Notes: generated from the sequence alone by a model not told the origin. DNA of 64,000 bases from JBAYNW01 sp041678605 (GCA_041678605.1 JBAYNW010000001.1:1-64000), one strand, 5' to 3'; positions 7,767 to 16,103 are shown, numbered from the stretch's first letter. A program made the numbers and translations.

Positions 7767-9535
7767 AAAAGGAAAAAGGCAATCCTTACGTCATGCTGAA
7801 CTTGTTTCGGCATCTCATCGGCGAGCGGCCTTGCGGTCCTGAAACAAGTTTAGGACGACGTATAAATAGAAACATTTTTATTTTTTGCATTTCAATTTTA
7901 ATAATCTTTTGTAACTGTGTAAAGACTTATGCACTTAATACAACACCCTTAGTGCGGGTTGCAATAAGCAATACAGGATTTAAAACCCTTGTTTATAAAG
8001 AAATTTCTATTGCGGCAACAGCTGAATACACAGTTTATGACAAATCAAGTGCCAAACCGATTCTAAAACTTGAGCCGACTGACATATTGAAAATCAAAGA
8101 AAAATCGGGAGCTTTTGAACTGAGCGTTGGCAACAAAATTGTAGAAAAACTCAGTGGCACACTTGTTTTGGACTGTCCTTACGGACTTTTGAGCGTGGAA
8201 AACCTCAAGAGGAACGGCAAACAAGCACTTTATCATGGAACTTTTGAAGTTACACCCAAAAATGACGCCTCGTTTTATTTAATTAATGTGCTTGACTTGC
8301 AAAGTTACCTTAAAGGGGTAGTGCCGAACGAAATGCCCGTGAGGTTTGGTCTTGAAGCATTAAAGGCTCAGTCCGTGGCCGCAAGAAATTATGTTTTAAT
8401 GCCAAGGACAAGAGCGTTTAAGGAATTTGACGTGGATGATTCTGTCGCAAGTCAGGTTTACTTCGGTGCAGGCACAGAAAGTGAGCTTTCAAACAAAGCG
8501 GTAAACGAAACAGAAGGACTTGTTGCACTTTATGACTGGGATTTAATCCTTGCCCAGTACAGTTCGACAGCCGGAGGCTACACGGAAAACTACGAGAATG
8601 CCTTTTCTGACCCAAAGACAAGGGATTTCCCCGCAAAATCCAAACCGTATCTGCAGGGACGGCCTGATATTTTCAGCGTTGCTCCTTTAAACAGGGAAGA
8701 AGAAGCAAGAATTTTTTATATGTCATATCCCGATTCTTACGATATAAAATCGCCTTATTATCGCTGGCAAAGAGAGTTTAGCCGAACAGAACTGGAACAG
8801 GTTTTAGCTAAAACACTTATAGACCAATCAAAAACAGGATTTGTTAAACCTGAATTCAAACAAGGCGACACCTTTGGAGAACTGAAAGAATTGAGAGCAA
8901 AACGTCGTGGAGTTTCGGGCAAAATTATGGAGCTTGAAATTGTCACCGACAAAAAGACTTACAGTGTTTACAAGGAACTTGTTATAAGGCGGCTTCTGCA
9001 GAAAAATAGCGTTTCGCTTCCAAGTGCAAACGTGGTTTTTGAAAATCTTTATGATACAAATAAAAAATTAAATAAAGTCACCGCATACGGCGGCGGATTC
9101 GGACACGGGGTCGGGATGAGCCAGTACGGGGCAGGATTTATGTCAACTTCCTTGCACAAATCTTTTGATAAAATCCTCAAAAGATATTACACCGGAATTA
9201 CTATTTCGACTGTGCCTGTAATATTGTCTTCAACCGAAGGGCAAAAAATTGCTGCACAGAAATTTTTTGCCCCGTACAAAAAAGCCAATTTAGTTGTTGA
9301 CAATAAATATAATATCAGAGAATTTAGTGCTAATATTAATGGGCAAGATGTTGCGTTTGAACTTGCAAACGACTTTGTTCCATTTCACAGAATAAGCAAA
9401 ATAGATATTTCAAGTTACATAAAACAGGGAAAGAATTCGGTGACTTTTTATTTTCCCGAATGTAAAGAGAACAAGGCAATCAGGTTATACATAGAACTGG
9501 TGGAAAAAGACGTAGGTAAAGGTTTTGACCAATGA
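7751..9535 (+). CDS. SpoIID/LytB-domain protein (secreted peptidoglycan-active)
   Basis: SpoIID-family proteins cleave or modify denuded glycan strands (SpoIID is a lytic transglycosylase). The core is here: VLDLQSYLKGVVPNEMP (about 179-195), QSVAARNYVL and YSSTAGGYTENYENAF, then the GHGVGMSQYGAGFM signature at about 451-464. A single hydrophobic segment (IFIFCISILIIFCN, about 43-56) should export it. The start is GTG 7751 (AAGGAA upstream) or ATG 7793. Both choices translate the repeat at 7789-7861, which supplies the whole region before the hydrophobic segment. There is no start codon between the repeat and the hydrophobic core. Confidence 0.85.
   Translation: MGSEIKKEKGNPYVMLNLFRHLIGERPCGPETSLGRRINRNIFIFCISILIIFCNCVKTYALNTTPLVRVAISNTGFKTLVYKEISIAATAEYTVYDKSSAKPILKLEPTDILKIKEKSGAFELSVGNKIVEKLSGTLVLDCPYGLLSVENLKRNGKQALYHGTFEVTPKNDASFYLINVLDLQSYLKGVVPNEMPVRFGLEALKAQSVAARNYVLMPRTRAFKEFDVDDSVASQVYFGAGTESELSNKAVNETEGLVALYDWDLILAQYSSTAGGYTENYENAFSDPKTRDFPAKSKPYLQGRPDIFSVAPLNREEEARIFYMSYPDSYDIKSPYYRWQREFSRTELEQVLAKTLIDQSKTGFVKPEFKQGDTFGELKELRAKRRGVSGKIMELEIVTDKKTYSVYKELVIRRLLQKNSVSLPSANVVFENLYDTNKKLNKVTAYGGGFGHGVGMSQYGAGFMSTSLHKSFDKILKRYYTGITISTVPVILSSTEGQKIAAQKFFAPYKKANLVVDNKYNIREFSANINGQDVAFELANDFVPFHRISKIDISSYIKQGKNSVTFYFPECKENKAIRLYIELVEKDVGKGFDQ
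7789..7861. repeat. REP-like palindrome inside the 5' coding end of the SpoIID gene
   Basis: It begins ACGTCATGCTGAACTTG and ends in the inverted CAAGTTTAGGACGACGT. It has a GC-rich middle and is the same family as 664-767 and 11254-11505. The ATG of its ACGTCATGCTGAAC end is in frame with the SpoIID protein. Confidence 0.85.
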
Positions 9536-9547
9536 TAAAATTCGAGA

Positions 9548-11185
9548 ATGGCAGGTAAAATGACTGTGAATGCAATTTCTGATAACGACAACAAAGGTCC
9601 GAGCATACTCAGGGCAGCATGGCTTATTGCCGTTGTTACTATTGTCAGCAAGCTTATAGGCTTTATTAGAGATATAGTTATTGCAAACTACTACGGGGCG
9701 TCAACCGTTTCAGACGCCTACTTTTACGCATATCAAATACCCGCACTCGCAATAGTCCTTCTCGGTGGGGTAGGAGGCCCTTTCCACAGTGCTACCGTGG
9801 CTGTTTTTTCAAAAATAATTCCTTCGCTTAAGGAAAAGGCAAATGCCGAGATTAATAGGCTTTTCAACACATTTTTAACAGCAAGTTTCATTTTCTTTTT
9901 GGTTTTTGCGGTTCTGTGTTTTGTGTTTTCAGATCAGATTATGGGATTTATAATTTCCGGTACAAACCCCGAACTCATATCGCTTGCCGGTATGCATTTA
10001 AAAATAATGTCGCCCATATTGATAGTTGGCGGAATTGTCGGAATTTATTACGGTGTTTTGATAAGCTACCGTGAATTTATACTGCCGAATGTTTCTCCTA
10101 TTTTAATGAGTTTAGTGATTATTTTAATGATTACGCTGGTAAGACATGATAATACAGGAGTTGTGCTTGCCTGGGCGACCACAATAGGTGCTATGTGCCA
10201 ATTTGTGTACCAGCTTCCCAAAATCAGGCAACTCGGATTCAGGCTCAGGCCAAACTTTGATTTTTTTAACAACATTCAGTTTCATAACATCTGCGAACTG
10301 CTTTTCCCTGCAATTTTAAGTTCTACGGTTGGGCAGGTTCACATTTATGTTGATATGTTCTTTGCTTCCGCTCTAAAACCGGGTGCTTGGACGGCAATAG
10401 GTTATTCTAACAGAATTTTCCAATTCCCCGTCGGAATTTTGGTAACCGCATTTTTGGTTCCGCTGTTTCCGATTTTTTCAAAACTGGTTGCTGAAGGGAA
10501 TATGGGGGCTATAAAAAAATATTTTAACAAAGGGGTTGGAGTACTATTATTCGCTGCTTTTCCGATAATTATAGGGATTTTGGTACTAGGTTACGACGGG
10601 GTTAAATTGATTTTCGAACGGGGTGCATTTAACGATAATGCCGCATTTATGGTAACTCAGGCACTCTGGTTTTTATCGTTTTCGATTTTGCCTTACGTTT
10701 TCAGAGATTCCATCACGAGAGTTTATTATTCATTCAATGATTCTGCAACGCCTTTTGTCGTAGCTTTCAGTTCGATTATTTTGAAATTTTTCCTGAACTG
10801 GCTTTTGGTTTCAAAACTTGCAATAGGAAACGGAATCGGAGGGATTACGTTGTCAACTTCGCTTGTAACTCTTTTTAATGCGGTTGTTTTGGGTGTGTTA
10901 ATAAGCAAAAAAATTAAACTGGATTACAAAACTCTGTTTTTGAACTTTTGGAAAATGACAATCGCATTTTTAGTGACGCTTTTTGTATGCTTTTGCATGG
11001 CAATCTGGTTCAACGAAACTTACTCCGCCATGCCAACCAAATTGTTTGAAATTGTAAAAATCTGCTCAATCGGCTTGCTGTGCCTCGTTTTATATATCTA
11101 TTTAAATTTACTTTACAAAATGGACTACGCACTGGAACTGAAAGAAAGATTTTTGGGTAAAATAAAACAAAAATTTAACTTATAA
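9548..11185 (+). CDS. murJ: Lipid II flippase MurJ
   Basis: This MOP-superfamily membrane protein moves lipid II across the inner membrane. At 545 residues and about 14 membrane segments it has the size of the family. The N-terminal signature VSKLIGFIRDIVIANYYGAS (about 35-54) is diagnostic, followed by DAYFYAYQIP. The C-terminal two extra helices are present. It lies 12 bases after the SpoIID-domain gene, so two envelope genes are probably co-transcribed. The start is taken at ATG 9548. ATG 9560, with an AGG just upstream, is also possible. Confidence 0.93.
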   Translation: MAGKMTVNAISDNDNKGPSILRAAWLIAVVTIVSKLIGFIRDIVIANYYGASTVSDAYFYAYQIPALAIVLLGGVGGPFHSATVAVFSKIIPSLKEKANAEINRLFNTFLTASFIFFLVFAVLCFVFSDQIMGFIISGTNPELISLAGMHLKIMSPILIVGGIVGIYYGVLISYREFILPNVSPILMSLVIILMITLVRHDNTGVVLAWATTIGAMCQFVYQLPKIRQLGFRLRPNFDFFNNIQFHNICELLFPAILSSTVGQVHIYVDMFFASALKPGAWTAIGYSNRIFQFPVGILVTAFLVPLFPIFSKLVAEGNMGAIKKYFNKGVGVLLFAAFPIIIGILVLGYDGVKLIFERGAFNDNAAFMVTQALWFLSFSILPYVFRDSITRVYYSFNDSATPFVVAFSSIILKFFLNWLLVSKLAIGNGIGGITLSTSLVTLFNAVVLGVLISKKIKLDYKTLFLNFWKMTIAFLVTLFVCFCMAIWFNETYSAMPTKLFEIVKICSIGLLCLVLYIYLNLLYKMDYALELKERFLGKIKQKFNL

Positions 11186-11195
11186 ACAATCTAAC

Positions 11196-11217
11196 ACGTC
11201 ATGCTGAACTTGTTTCA
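11196..11217. repeat. Partial REP-like repeat
   Basis: ACGTCATGCTGAACTTGTTT then CA directly after murJ. It is a truncated copy of the arm at 11254-11283, in the same orientation. Confidence 0.75.
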
Positions 11218-11253
11218 GATTTGCTATGCCTTTCGTTTTAATTACCTATCTAC

Positions 11254-11505
11254 ACGTCATGCTGAACTTGTTTCAGCATCGCACAGGCGTACGCAATTTA
11301 TGATAAAATAAATAATTATGAAAACAGATTCTTATGTTTACATATTAACCAACCGGTACGATACCGCCTTTTATATTGGCGTAACTTCTGACTTGGTCAA
11401 AAGAATTTAATCCTACATTTGAAGATTTGTATGATAAAATAATTTAGTAAAATAACGAGAAATGTCGTTCGCTTATGCGATCCTGAAACAAGTTCAGGAT
11501 GACGT
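11254..11505. mobile_element. Cassette of inverted REP-like arms around a GIY-YIG remnant
   Basis: The left arm at 11254-11283 and the right arm at 11476-11505 are inverted copies matching at 28 of 30 positions (core CTGAACTTGTTTCAG). Each arm is itself a hairpin. Between them lies only the broken nuclease ORF at 11318-11447. The layout arm-gene-arm is the same as at 42779-43228. The whole 334-bp gap between murJ and the Sua5 gene is accounted for by this element and the partial copy before it. Confidence 0.7.
11318..11447 (+). pseudogene. GIY-YIG endonuclease remnant (internal deletion and frameshift)
   Basis: From ATG 11318 the frame reads MKTDSYVYILTNRYDTAFYI then GVTSDLVKRI and a stop at 11408. 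This is the N-terminal GIY-YIG core (YVYILTN...FYIGVTSDL), shared with small stand-alone UPF0213-type nucleases. In another frame, 11409-11447 reads NPTFEDLYDKII then stop, which resembles the usual C-terminal end (NPxWxDLY). The middle 40 or so residues, with the catalytic Glu, are gone. It lies exactly inside inverted repeat arms. Confidence 0.75.
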
Positions 11506-11519
11506 AGGGAATAGAGAAA

Positions 11520-12110
11520 ATGTATTTAAATAATGATTTAAAAAATAAAATAAAAGAAATTTTAGACAAGGGCGGGGTCATTGCATTTGTCACGGACACC
11601 GTTTGGGGCTTGGGCTGTTTTCCTAATTCAGAAAAGGCCGTTAAAAAGATTTATGAAATAAAAAAACGTGAGGCCAAAAAACCTTTGATTTTAATGTCAA
11701 ACGAAGTTGAAAACCTTTTACCCTACGTGAAACCTATTAATGAAAAAGTCAAAGAATTAATTAAAAAACATTTCCCCGGAGCTTTGACACTTGTTCTTGA
11801 AAAATCCGAAAAAACACCTGATTTTATGACCTCCGGCTTTAATACCGTAGGGATAAGAGTGCCTGACAACGCTGTTTTTAAAGAAATCTGTGAAGCTGCG
11901 GCAGGACATGTGCTTGCAACCACAAGTGCAAATTTGTCGCACGAACCATCCGCAAAAACTTACGAACAGGCTGTAAAAAATATGGGTGACAAATGCGGTT
12001 TAATTATTGAAGACTTCGGGTGCGAAGCAAAAGGGCTTGAATCGACTGTTGTTTTGATTTTAGGTGATGAAATTAAAATTCTTAGACAAGGAGCAATAAA
12101 GCTGAACTAA
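11520..12110 (+). CDS. Sua5/YciO/YrdC/TsaC-family L-threonylcarbamoyladenylate synthase
   Basis: It makes threonylcarbamoyl-AMP from Thr, bicarbonate and ATP for the t6A37 tRNA modification. The 196-residue protein is the YrdC domain alone, without the Sua5 C-terminal domain. Typical segments are FVTDTVWGLGCFP (about 22-34), KKREAKKPLILM (about 48-59), HFPGALTLVLEKS and LATTSANLSHEPSA (about 130-143). It starts at ATG 11520, directly after the inverted-repeat cassette. Confidence 0.9.
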   Translation: MYLNNDLKNKIKEILDKGGVIAFVTDTVWGLGCFPNSEKAVKKIYEIKKREAKKPLILMSNEVENLLPYVKPINEKVKELIKKHFPGALTLVLEKSEKTPDFMTSGFNTVGIRVPDNAVFKEICEAAAGHVLATTSANLSHEPSAKTYEQAVKNMGDKCGLIIEDFGCEAKGLESTVVLILGDEIKILRQGAIKLN

Positions 12111-12260
12111 TCTCTAATTTAATTTAAATTGTAACTATTTGTTTACAAACTAGCAAAATAAGTTATTCAGGGGATTTATACATATGTACAGTCGTTTAGA
12201 ATTATCAAGGGCTGTATAATTCAATTAACTCACGAGATAGAACAAGAAAAGAGTAAAAAA

Positions 12261-12644
12261 GTGGTAGATAATCGTTCAGCAGGTTTTTTTGGTATCGGCG
12301 GTGCTTTTAATTTTAAAAGCGGCGACATTTCGGGTACTGCTGCGAAAAATCAGGACGATAAAATGGGGCCGGGAACTGAATATGGGGCTATTCCTGACAA
12401 AGAAGAGGAACAAAACCAAAATAATGAGCCTTTTATTGACAGAAGTGCCCAACTTCGTGCTACTTTGAATTCTCTTGCAATGATGAATGTTGCAAATGTT
12501 TTGAATGAACGAAAACGTGCGGAATTTTTGGATAGAGAACTGAAATCCAAAAAAGATGGCGACAAGGAAAAAGAAGAATTGGATGAAGAATTTTTGAACG
12601 ATTTTGACGATGAAAATTCCGAAGACGACGGGGAATACTATTGA
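12261..12644 (+). CDS. Hypothetical acidic protein
   Basis: The 127-residue protein has no recognised domain. The N-terminus is Gly/Phe-rich (GFFGIGGAFNF, about 8-18). A central helix-prone stretch (about 60-100) contains ATLNSLAMMNVANVLNERKR. The last 25 residues are almost all Asp, Glu or Lys. The start is GTG 12261. A 36-base imperfect hairpin follows. Function is unknown. The acidic, low-complexity tail suggests a binding or chaperone-type partner, but that is a guess. Confidence 0.55.
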   Translation: MVDNRSAGFFGIGGAFNFKSGDISGTAAKNQDDKMGPGTEYGAIPDKEEEQNQNNEPFIDRSAQLRATLNSLAMMNVANVLNERKRAEFLDRELKSKKDGDKEKEELDEEFLNDFDDENSEDDGEYY

Positions 12645-12650
12645 GCATTA

Positions 12651-12687
12651 GGAAAAAGTCCGATTTTCACAAAAATCGAGACTTTCC
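12651..12687. other. Hairpin after the acidic-protein gene
   Basis: GGAAA, AGTC and GATTTT on the left pair with AAAATC, GACT and TTTCC on the right around a short CAC loop. There is no clean U run after it, so it is either a weak terminator or an mRNA 3'-end stabiliser separating this gene from rplS. Confidence 0.5.
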
Positions 12688-12795
12688 TGTAAACTCATTA
12701 ATTTAATAATTCTTAATTAGCTGTTGCTTTTCTATTGTTTTTAAAATAGAATAGATTCTGTTACACTGAAATATAGATATAAAAAGGATAAAAAA

Positions 12796-13155
12796 ATGAA
12801 CCCTGTCATTAATGAATTAGAAAAACAATATTTGGATAAAGAACTTCCTGACCTGAATCCCGGCGATACGGTAAAGGTTTTCGTCAGAATTGTGGAAGGA
12901 AACAAGGAAAGAACTCAGGCATTTGAAGGAACTATTATCAAAAAACGCGGAAGCGGTGTCAACAAAACTATTACAGTCAGAAAAATATTCCAGGGAGTAG
13001 GCGTTGAAAGAGTTTTTGCCATTTACTCACCAAGAGTTGAAAAAATTGCAATTCTTAAACGAGGTGACGTAAGACGTGCAAAATTATACTATTTAAGAGA
13101 ACTTTCAGGTAAAGCCACTCGTATTAAGGAAAAAATCGGGGGCAAATATAATTAG
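12796..13155 (+). CDS. rplS: 50S ribosomal protein L19
   Basis: This is a full-length L19 of 119 residues, with the family pattern LNPGDTVKVFVRIVEGNKER (about 20-39), FEGTIIKKRGSGVNKTITVR and the C-terminal RRAKLYYLREL. L19 sits at the 30S/50S interface. AAAAAGGATAAAAAA precedes the ATG. It heads a run of four tightly spaced genes ending in the 50S-assembly GTPase RbgA. Confidence 0.97.
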   Translation: MNPVINELEKQYLDKELPDLNPGDTVKVFVRIVEGNKERTQAFEGTIIKKRGSGVNKTITVRKIFQGVGVERVFAIYSPRVEKIAILKRGDVRRAKLYYLRELSGKATRIKEKIGGKYN

Positions 13156-13194
13156 ATTTGGACGTTTTTGCGTTCTTATTTAGGGAGTGAAAAA

Positions 13195-13536
13195 GTGCTG
13201 GTAATAGAAAAATCCATTACAAATAATGAGTTGAAAACTATTGCAAAAGTCACTTTTGGAGACATGATTAAGGCTGTTGTCGACTCGGAAAAAGAAGTTA
13301 TAGCAATTGATGCTGAGCTTCACTCTGATTTGGAAGCATTTTTGTTAAAAACCGGCTCAAAGCAAAAAAATCTCTGGGGAGTTAATCTTTATCCAGAAAT
13401 AGAAGGTAACGATTTTTTGGAATTTGATTCAATGATTAATATCAGACCCTCTCAAAACAATAGAAGCCGTGGCGTTGATAATGACGAAATACGCCGGAAA
13501 ATTACTCAAATTGTTAATAAAAGGATAAAGCGATGA
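13195..13536 (+). CDS. DUF5674-family protein
   Basis: This 113-residue protein has the conserved DUF5674 blocks: FGDMIKAVVDSEKEVIAID, SDLEAFLLKTGSKQKNLWG, EFDSMINIRPSQNNRSRGV and a C-terminal IxxKIxxIVxKxI helix. Function is unknown. The start was set at GTG 13195 because AGGGAG lies 7 bases upstream. An upstream in-frame TTG at 13168 lacks a Shine-Dalgarno. Its stop overlaps the next start by four bases (ATGA), so the two proteins are translationally coupled. Confidence 0.8.
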   Translation: MLVIEKSITNNELKTIAKVTFGDMIKAVVDSEKEVIAIDAELHSDLEAFLLKTGSKQKNLWGVNLYPEIEGNDFLEFDSMINIRPSQNNRSRGVDNDEIRRKITQIVNKRIKR

Positions 13537-13871
13537 CTTACCAGCACAAAGAAATGGCAGCGGGACGTTGGGAAAACATGCCCTTTTGTGAGCAGATGGC
13601 AAATGTTGGGAGCGAGGTCGAAAGAGCCTTAAATTGGCGTGATAAGGATAATTTATTGTACAGCCAAAAGGCTCTGGATAGAGCATTAGAACTTTTGGAT
13701 CTAACAATAGACTGCGTTGAAAAAAAATCATACTTAAAAGAATTAACAAGAATTCGCGAAGCTCTGCTGGATTTTTTTGTAGGTGAAAATTTTTATAAGT
13801 GGAATAAAGAATCCATCAAAAAATTCTTTTACTATTTTGGATTAAATGCAAGAAGAGAACAATCAAAATGA
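13533..13871 (+). CDS. Conserved uncharacterised helical protein
   Basis: This 112-residue, probably all-helical protein carries the conserved-looking blocks MAAGRWENMPFCEQMANVGS (about 8-27), EVERALNW and RALELLDLTID. I recognise this pattern from other bacteria as an uncharacterised family but cannot name it. It is locked into the operon by ATGA overlaps at both ends, with DUF5674 before it and rbgA after it, which hints at a role linked to ribosome assembly or RNA. Confidence 0.7.
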   Translation: MTYQHKEMAAGRWENMPFCEQMANVGSEVERALNWRDKDNLLYSQKALDRALELLDLTIDCVEKKSYLKELTRIREALLDFFVGENFYKWNKESIKKFFYYFGLNARREQSK

Positions 13872-14752
13872 GTGAAAATAATGCTGATAAAAATCCGCAA
13901 ATTATTCATGGGCATATTCACTGGTATCCCGGCCACATTGCGAAAGCTGAAAAAAAACTTAAAGAGCAGATTAATCTTGTTGATGTTGTGATTGAGGTTC
14001 TTGATGCGAGAATTCCATTGAGCAGCTGTTATACAAATATTAAATCCCTGCTGGGCGAAAAACCCCGCCTGATTTTGCTTAACAAGGCAGATTTGACCGA
14101 AGAACACGAACTTAAAAATTGGATAAAAATCATTGAAAAGCTTTCAGGCTGTCCTGTTTTGACCAGCGATGCCAAAAATTCTAAAAATTTGGATAAAATT
14201 GTAAGCAAAGCAGTCGAACTTAGCGAGCCTCGGATTCAAAAGTTAATGCAAAAGGGGCTTTTACACCGTGCGGCACGTGTTATGGTCGTCGGAATGCCGA
14301 ATGTCGGCAAGTCCAGCATCATTAATAAATTAACAAAAACTTCCAAAACGAAAGTCGGAGCCAAGGCAGGAGTTACCCGTCAGCAGCAGTGGGTAAAAAT
14401 TAACCCTAAACTCGATTTGCTCGACACGCCCGGAATTATTCCAATGAAACAGGAAGATCAGCAAAGAGCAAGAAAACTTGCGTTTGTGAATTCCGTTTCT
14501 GAAAACGCCTACGAAAGCGAAGCGGTTGCAAAAGAATTGTTGAAAATTTTGGAAGGCAAATACGGCATGAAAGTTAGAGCTTATTACTCTTTAAACGGGA
14601 ACGACGAGTTGACGGTGGAAAATATCTCAAAAGCGAGAAACTGGATTGTAAAAGGTGCTTTGCCCGATATTGAACGCACCTCACAATTTGTACTGTGCGA
14701 TTTTCGCACAGGTAAAATGGGGAAATTTATTTTGGACGAAGTGACCGAGTAG
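13868..14752 (+). CDS. rbgA: Ribosome biogenesis GTPase RbgA/YlqF
   Basis: This circularly permuted GTPase of late 50S assembly has 294 residues. G4 comes first (LLNKADL, about 63-69), then SDAKNSKN as the G5 equivalent, G1 VGMPNVGKSS (about 140-149), a TxGxT-type G2 region (KAGVTRQQQW) and G3 LLDTPGI. The N-terminal IHWYPGHIAKAEKKL block is the YlqF signature. It is coupled to the preceding gene by an ATGA overlap, and rplS heads the run. Confidence 0.94.
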   Translation: MSENNADKNPQIIHGHIHWYPGHIAKAEKKLKEQINLVDVVIEVLDARIPLSSCYTNIKSLLGEKPRLILLNKADLTEEHELKNWIKIIEKLSGCPVLTSDAKNSKNLDKIVSKAVELSEPRIQKLMQKGLLHRAARVMVVGMPNVGKSSIINKLTKTSKTKVGAKAGVTRQQQWVKINPKLDLLDTPGIIPMKQEDQQRARKLAFVNSVSENAYESEAVAKELLKILEGKYGMKVRAYYSLNGNDELTVENISKARNWIVKGALPDIERTSQFVLCDFRTGKMGKFILDEVTE

Positions 14753-14766
14753 GTTGGGCTTTTGTT

Positions 14767-14815
14767 TGACCCCCTCCCCCCCCCCTGAAGGGCGAGGGTT
14801 TGGGGTGGGGGGTTA
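14767..14815. repeat. C-rich/G-rich palindromic repeat (CCCTC...GAGGG family)
   Basis: A run CCCCCTCCCCCCCCCCTGAAG leads into GGGCGAGGGTTTGGGGTGGG. It is the intergenic form of a family that also occurs inside coding sequence at 14897-14944, 15421-15460, 16489-16537 and 16670-16712. In other genomes such sequences are familiar intergenic palindromes. Confidence 0.75.
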
Positions 14816-14842
14816 AAATTTGCCCAACAACATAAGGCTAAT

Positions 14843-15718
14843 ATGACTAAATCAAATAATTTATTCGAATTTGAAAGAAATTTTTCTGCTTGTTCCACCC
14901 TTGAGGGGGAACCGACATTGTGTAAAAATTTCGAAGGGGAGAGAAAAACAATAGTAATCGGCACAGACGAAGCAGGCCGGGGTCCCGGTGCGGGCGGCGT
15001 TTTTGCAAGTGCGGTTTATTTTCCTGACCCAAATAAGGAACTGATAAAAAAACTTGCCTTCCTTAATGATTCTAAAAAGCTTTCAAAGAAAAAGAGAGAA
15101 GAACTGTATGAAATAATCATTGAAAACGCAATCCATTCGACCGTTTGCGTAGAAGTTGAAGAAATAGAAAAAATAAATATCTTGAATGCATCTTTAAAGG
15201 CAATGAAATTGGCTGTTGAAAATGTCATAAACGAGATGCAAAGCTGCATAGATGCAAAGACGCAAAGCGACGCAACTCTTGTTGAGAAAAGAAACTTAGA
15301 GATGTGTCATTGCGAGGAGCGAGGCACGAGCGACGCGGCAATCCAAAAAAAATCTTCTCACCTCTCACCTCTCACTTCTCACATTTTGGTCCTTGTTGAT
15401 GGAAACAAGTTAATTAAAAACTTCCCCTCGCCCCTTGGGGGAGAGGGCAGGGTGAGGGTTAATATAACTCAAAAGTTTATAATCAAGGGCGACTCAAAGT
15501 CCGCAAGCATTGCGGCGGCAAGTATTTTGGCAAAAGTTTCACGTGACAGATATATGAAGGAACTTGGCAAAAAATTTCCGCAGTACAACTGGGGGCAAAA
15601 CGCAGGATATTTGACGGCAGAACATTTAGATGCTATTGATAAATATGGACTAACACCAATTCACAGGAAAAGTTTTTTGAGGAAACACAACGCAAAGCAA
15701 CTAAGCCTTTTGAATTGA
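14843..15718 (+). CDS. rnhB: Ribonuclease HII with three repeat-derived insertions
   Basis: It cuts RNA in RNA-DNA hybrids. The acidic site is intact: D42 and E43 in TDEAGRG, D186 in LVDGNK and D217 in IKGDSKSASIAAASILAK. It has 291 residues against a usual 200-220. The excess comes from repeat DNA read in frame: an N-terminal stretch (about 16-34, LEGEP...FEGER), a 50-residue insertion (about 130-180, with CHCEERGTSDAAIQKK and SHLSPLTSH) and a 14-residue one (about 193-207, FPSPLGGEGRVRVN). All lie between conserved blocks. The loop after DEAGRG reads PGAGGV instead of the common PLAGPV. Confidence 0.9.
   Translation: MTKSNNLFEFERNFSACSTLEGEPTLCKNFEGERKTIVIGTDEAGRGPGAGGVFASAVYFPDPNKELIKKLAFLNDSKKLSKKKREELYEIIIENAIHSTVCVEVEEIEKINILNASLKAMKLAVENVINEMQSCIDAKTQSDATLVEKRNLEMCHCEERGTSDAAIQKKSSHLSPLTSHILVLVDGNKLIKNFPSPLGGEGRVRVNITQKFIIKGDSKSASIAAASILAKVSRDRYMKELGKKFPQYNWGQNAGYLTAEHLDAIDKYGLTPIHRKSFLRKHNAKQLSLLN
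15238..15390. repeat. In-frame composite repeat insertion in rnhB
   Basis: Three modules follow each other: GATGCAAAGACGCAAAGCGA (also in pgeF near 19505), GTCATTGCGAGGAGCGAGGC...GGCAATCC (15306-15344, the element family of 54629-54764 and 52917), and the TCTCACCTCTCACTTCTCAC heptamers of the intergenic blocks. Reading frame is kept throughout. Confidence 0.85.
15421..15460. repeat. In-frame CCCTC/GAGGG repeat in rnhB
   Basis: CTTCCCCTCGCCCCTTGGGG then GAGAGGGCAGGGTGAGGG is read as FPSPLGGEGRVRV, between the DGNK and KGDSKS catalytic blocks. Confidence 0.8.
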
Positions 15719-15740
15719 TGGTCCAAAGCCCATCCTACTT

Positions 15741-16103
15741 CTATTTATACTTTTTAGATAATATATCGAGCCATCCATTCAGTGCATCAAATGGCGTAAG
15801 GCTTGAAGTTTCTTTACCTTTTACAGAGGGCATAAGGTCCTCTAATAGTTCAACATGCGACTTAGTCTCCCCTTTTGTTATTTGAACTTCAAGAGGTATA
15901 TCATTTCCTTCTATCCAGGTATAAATCCAATCACAATTTACACCTTGAGCTTTTTTAAACAAAAAATCTTTTTGTTCTTTTAAAATAATATTGCTCGTAT
16001 CATATATTCTCAAAACAGCATTGAAAGTTGGCTGCTTTATATTTTTATTTTGACCTTTGTTTAAAGATACGGAATTATACTTAGCTTGTGGAATTGATAA
16101 CAT
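15741..16103 (-). CDS. Hypothetical small protein (QPTF-type N-terminus)
   Basis: This 120-residue protein has no recognised domain. An unstructured N-terminus leads to KQPTFNAVLRIYD (about 23-35). The same Q-x-x-F-x-[AS]-V pattern is at the start of the unlinked gene at 53738. The rest alternates strand- and helix-like segments, ending in WLDILSKKYK. GAAGGAAACAT precedes ATG 16103, a good initiation site. Convergent with rnhB. It may belong to a lineage-specific family. Confidence 0.6.
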   Translation of the reverse strand: MLSIPQAKYNSVSLNKGQNKNIKQPTFNAVLRIYDTSNIILKEQKDFLFKKAQGVNCDWIYTWIEGNDIPLEVQITKGETKSHVELLEDLMPSVKGKETSSLTPFDALNGWLDILSKKYK

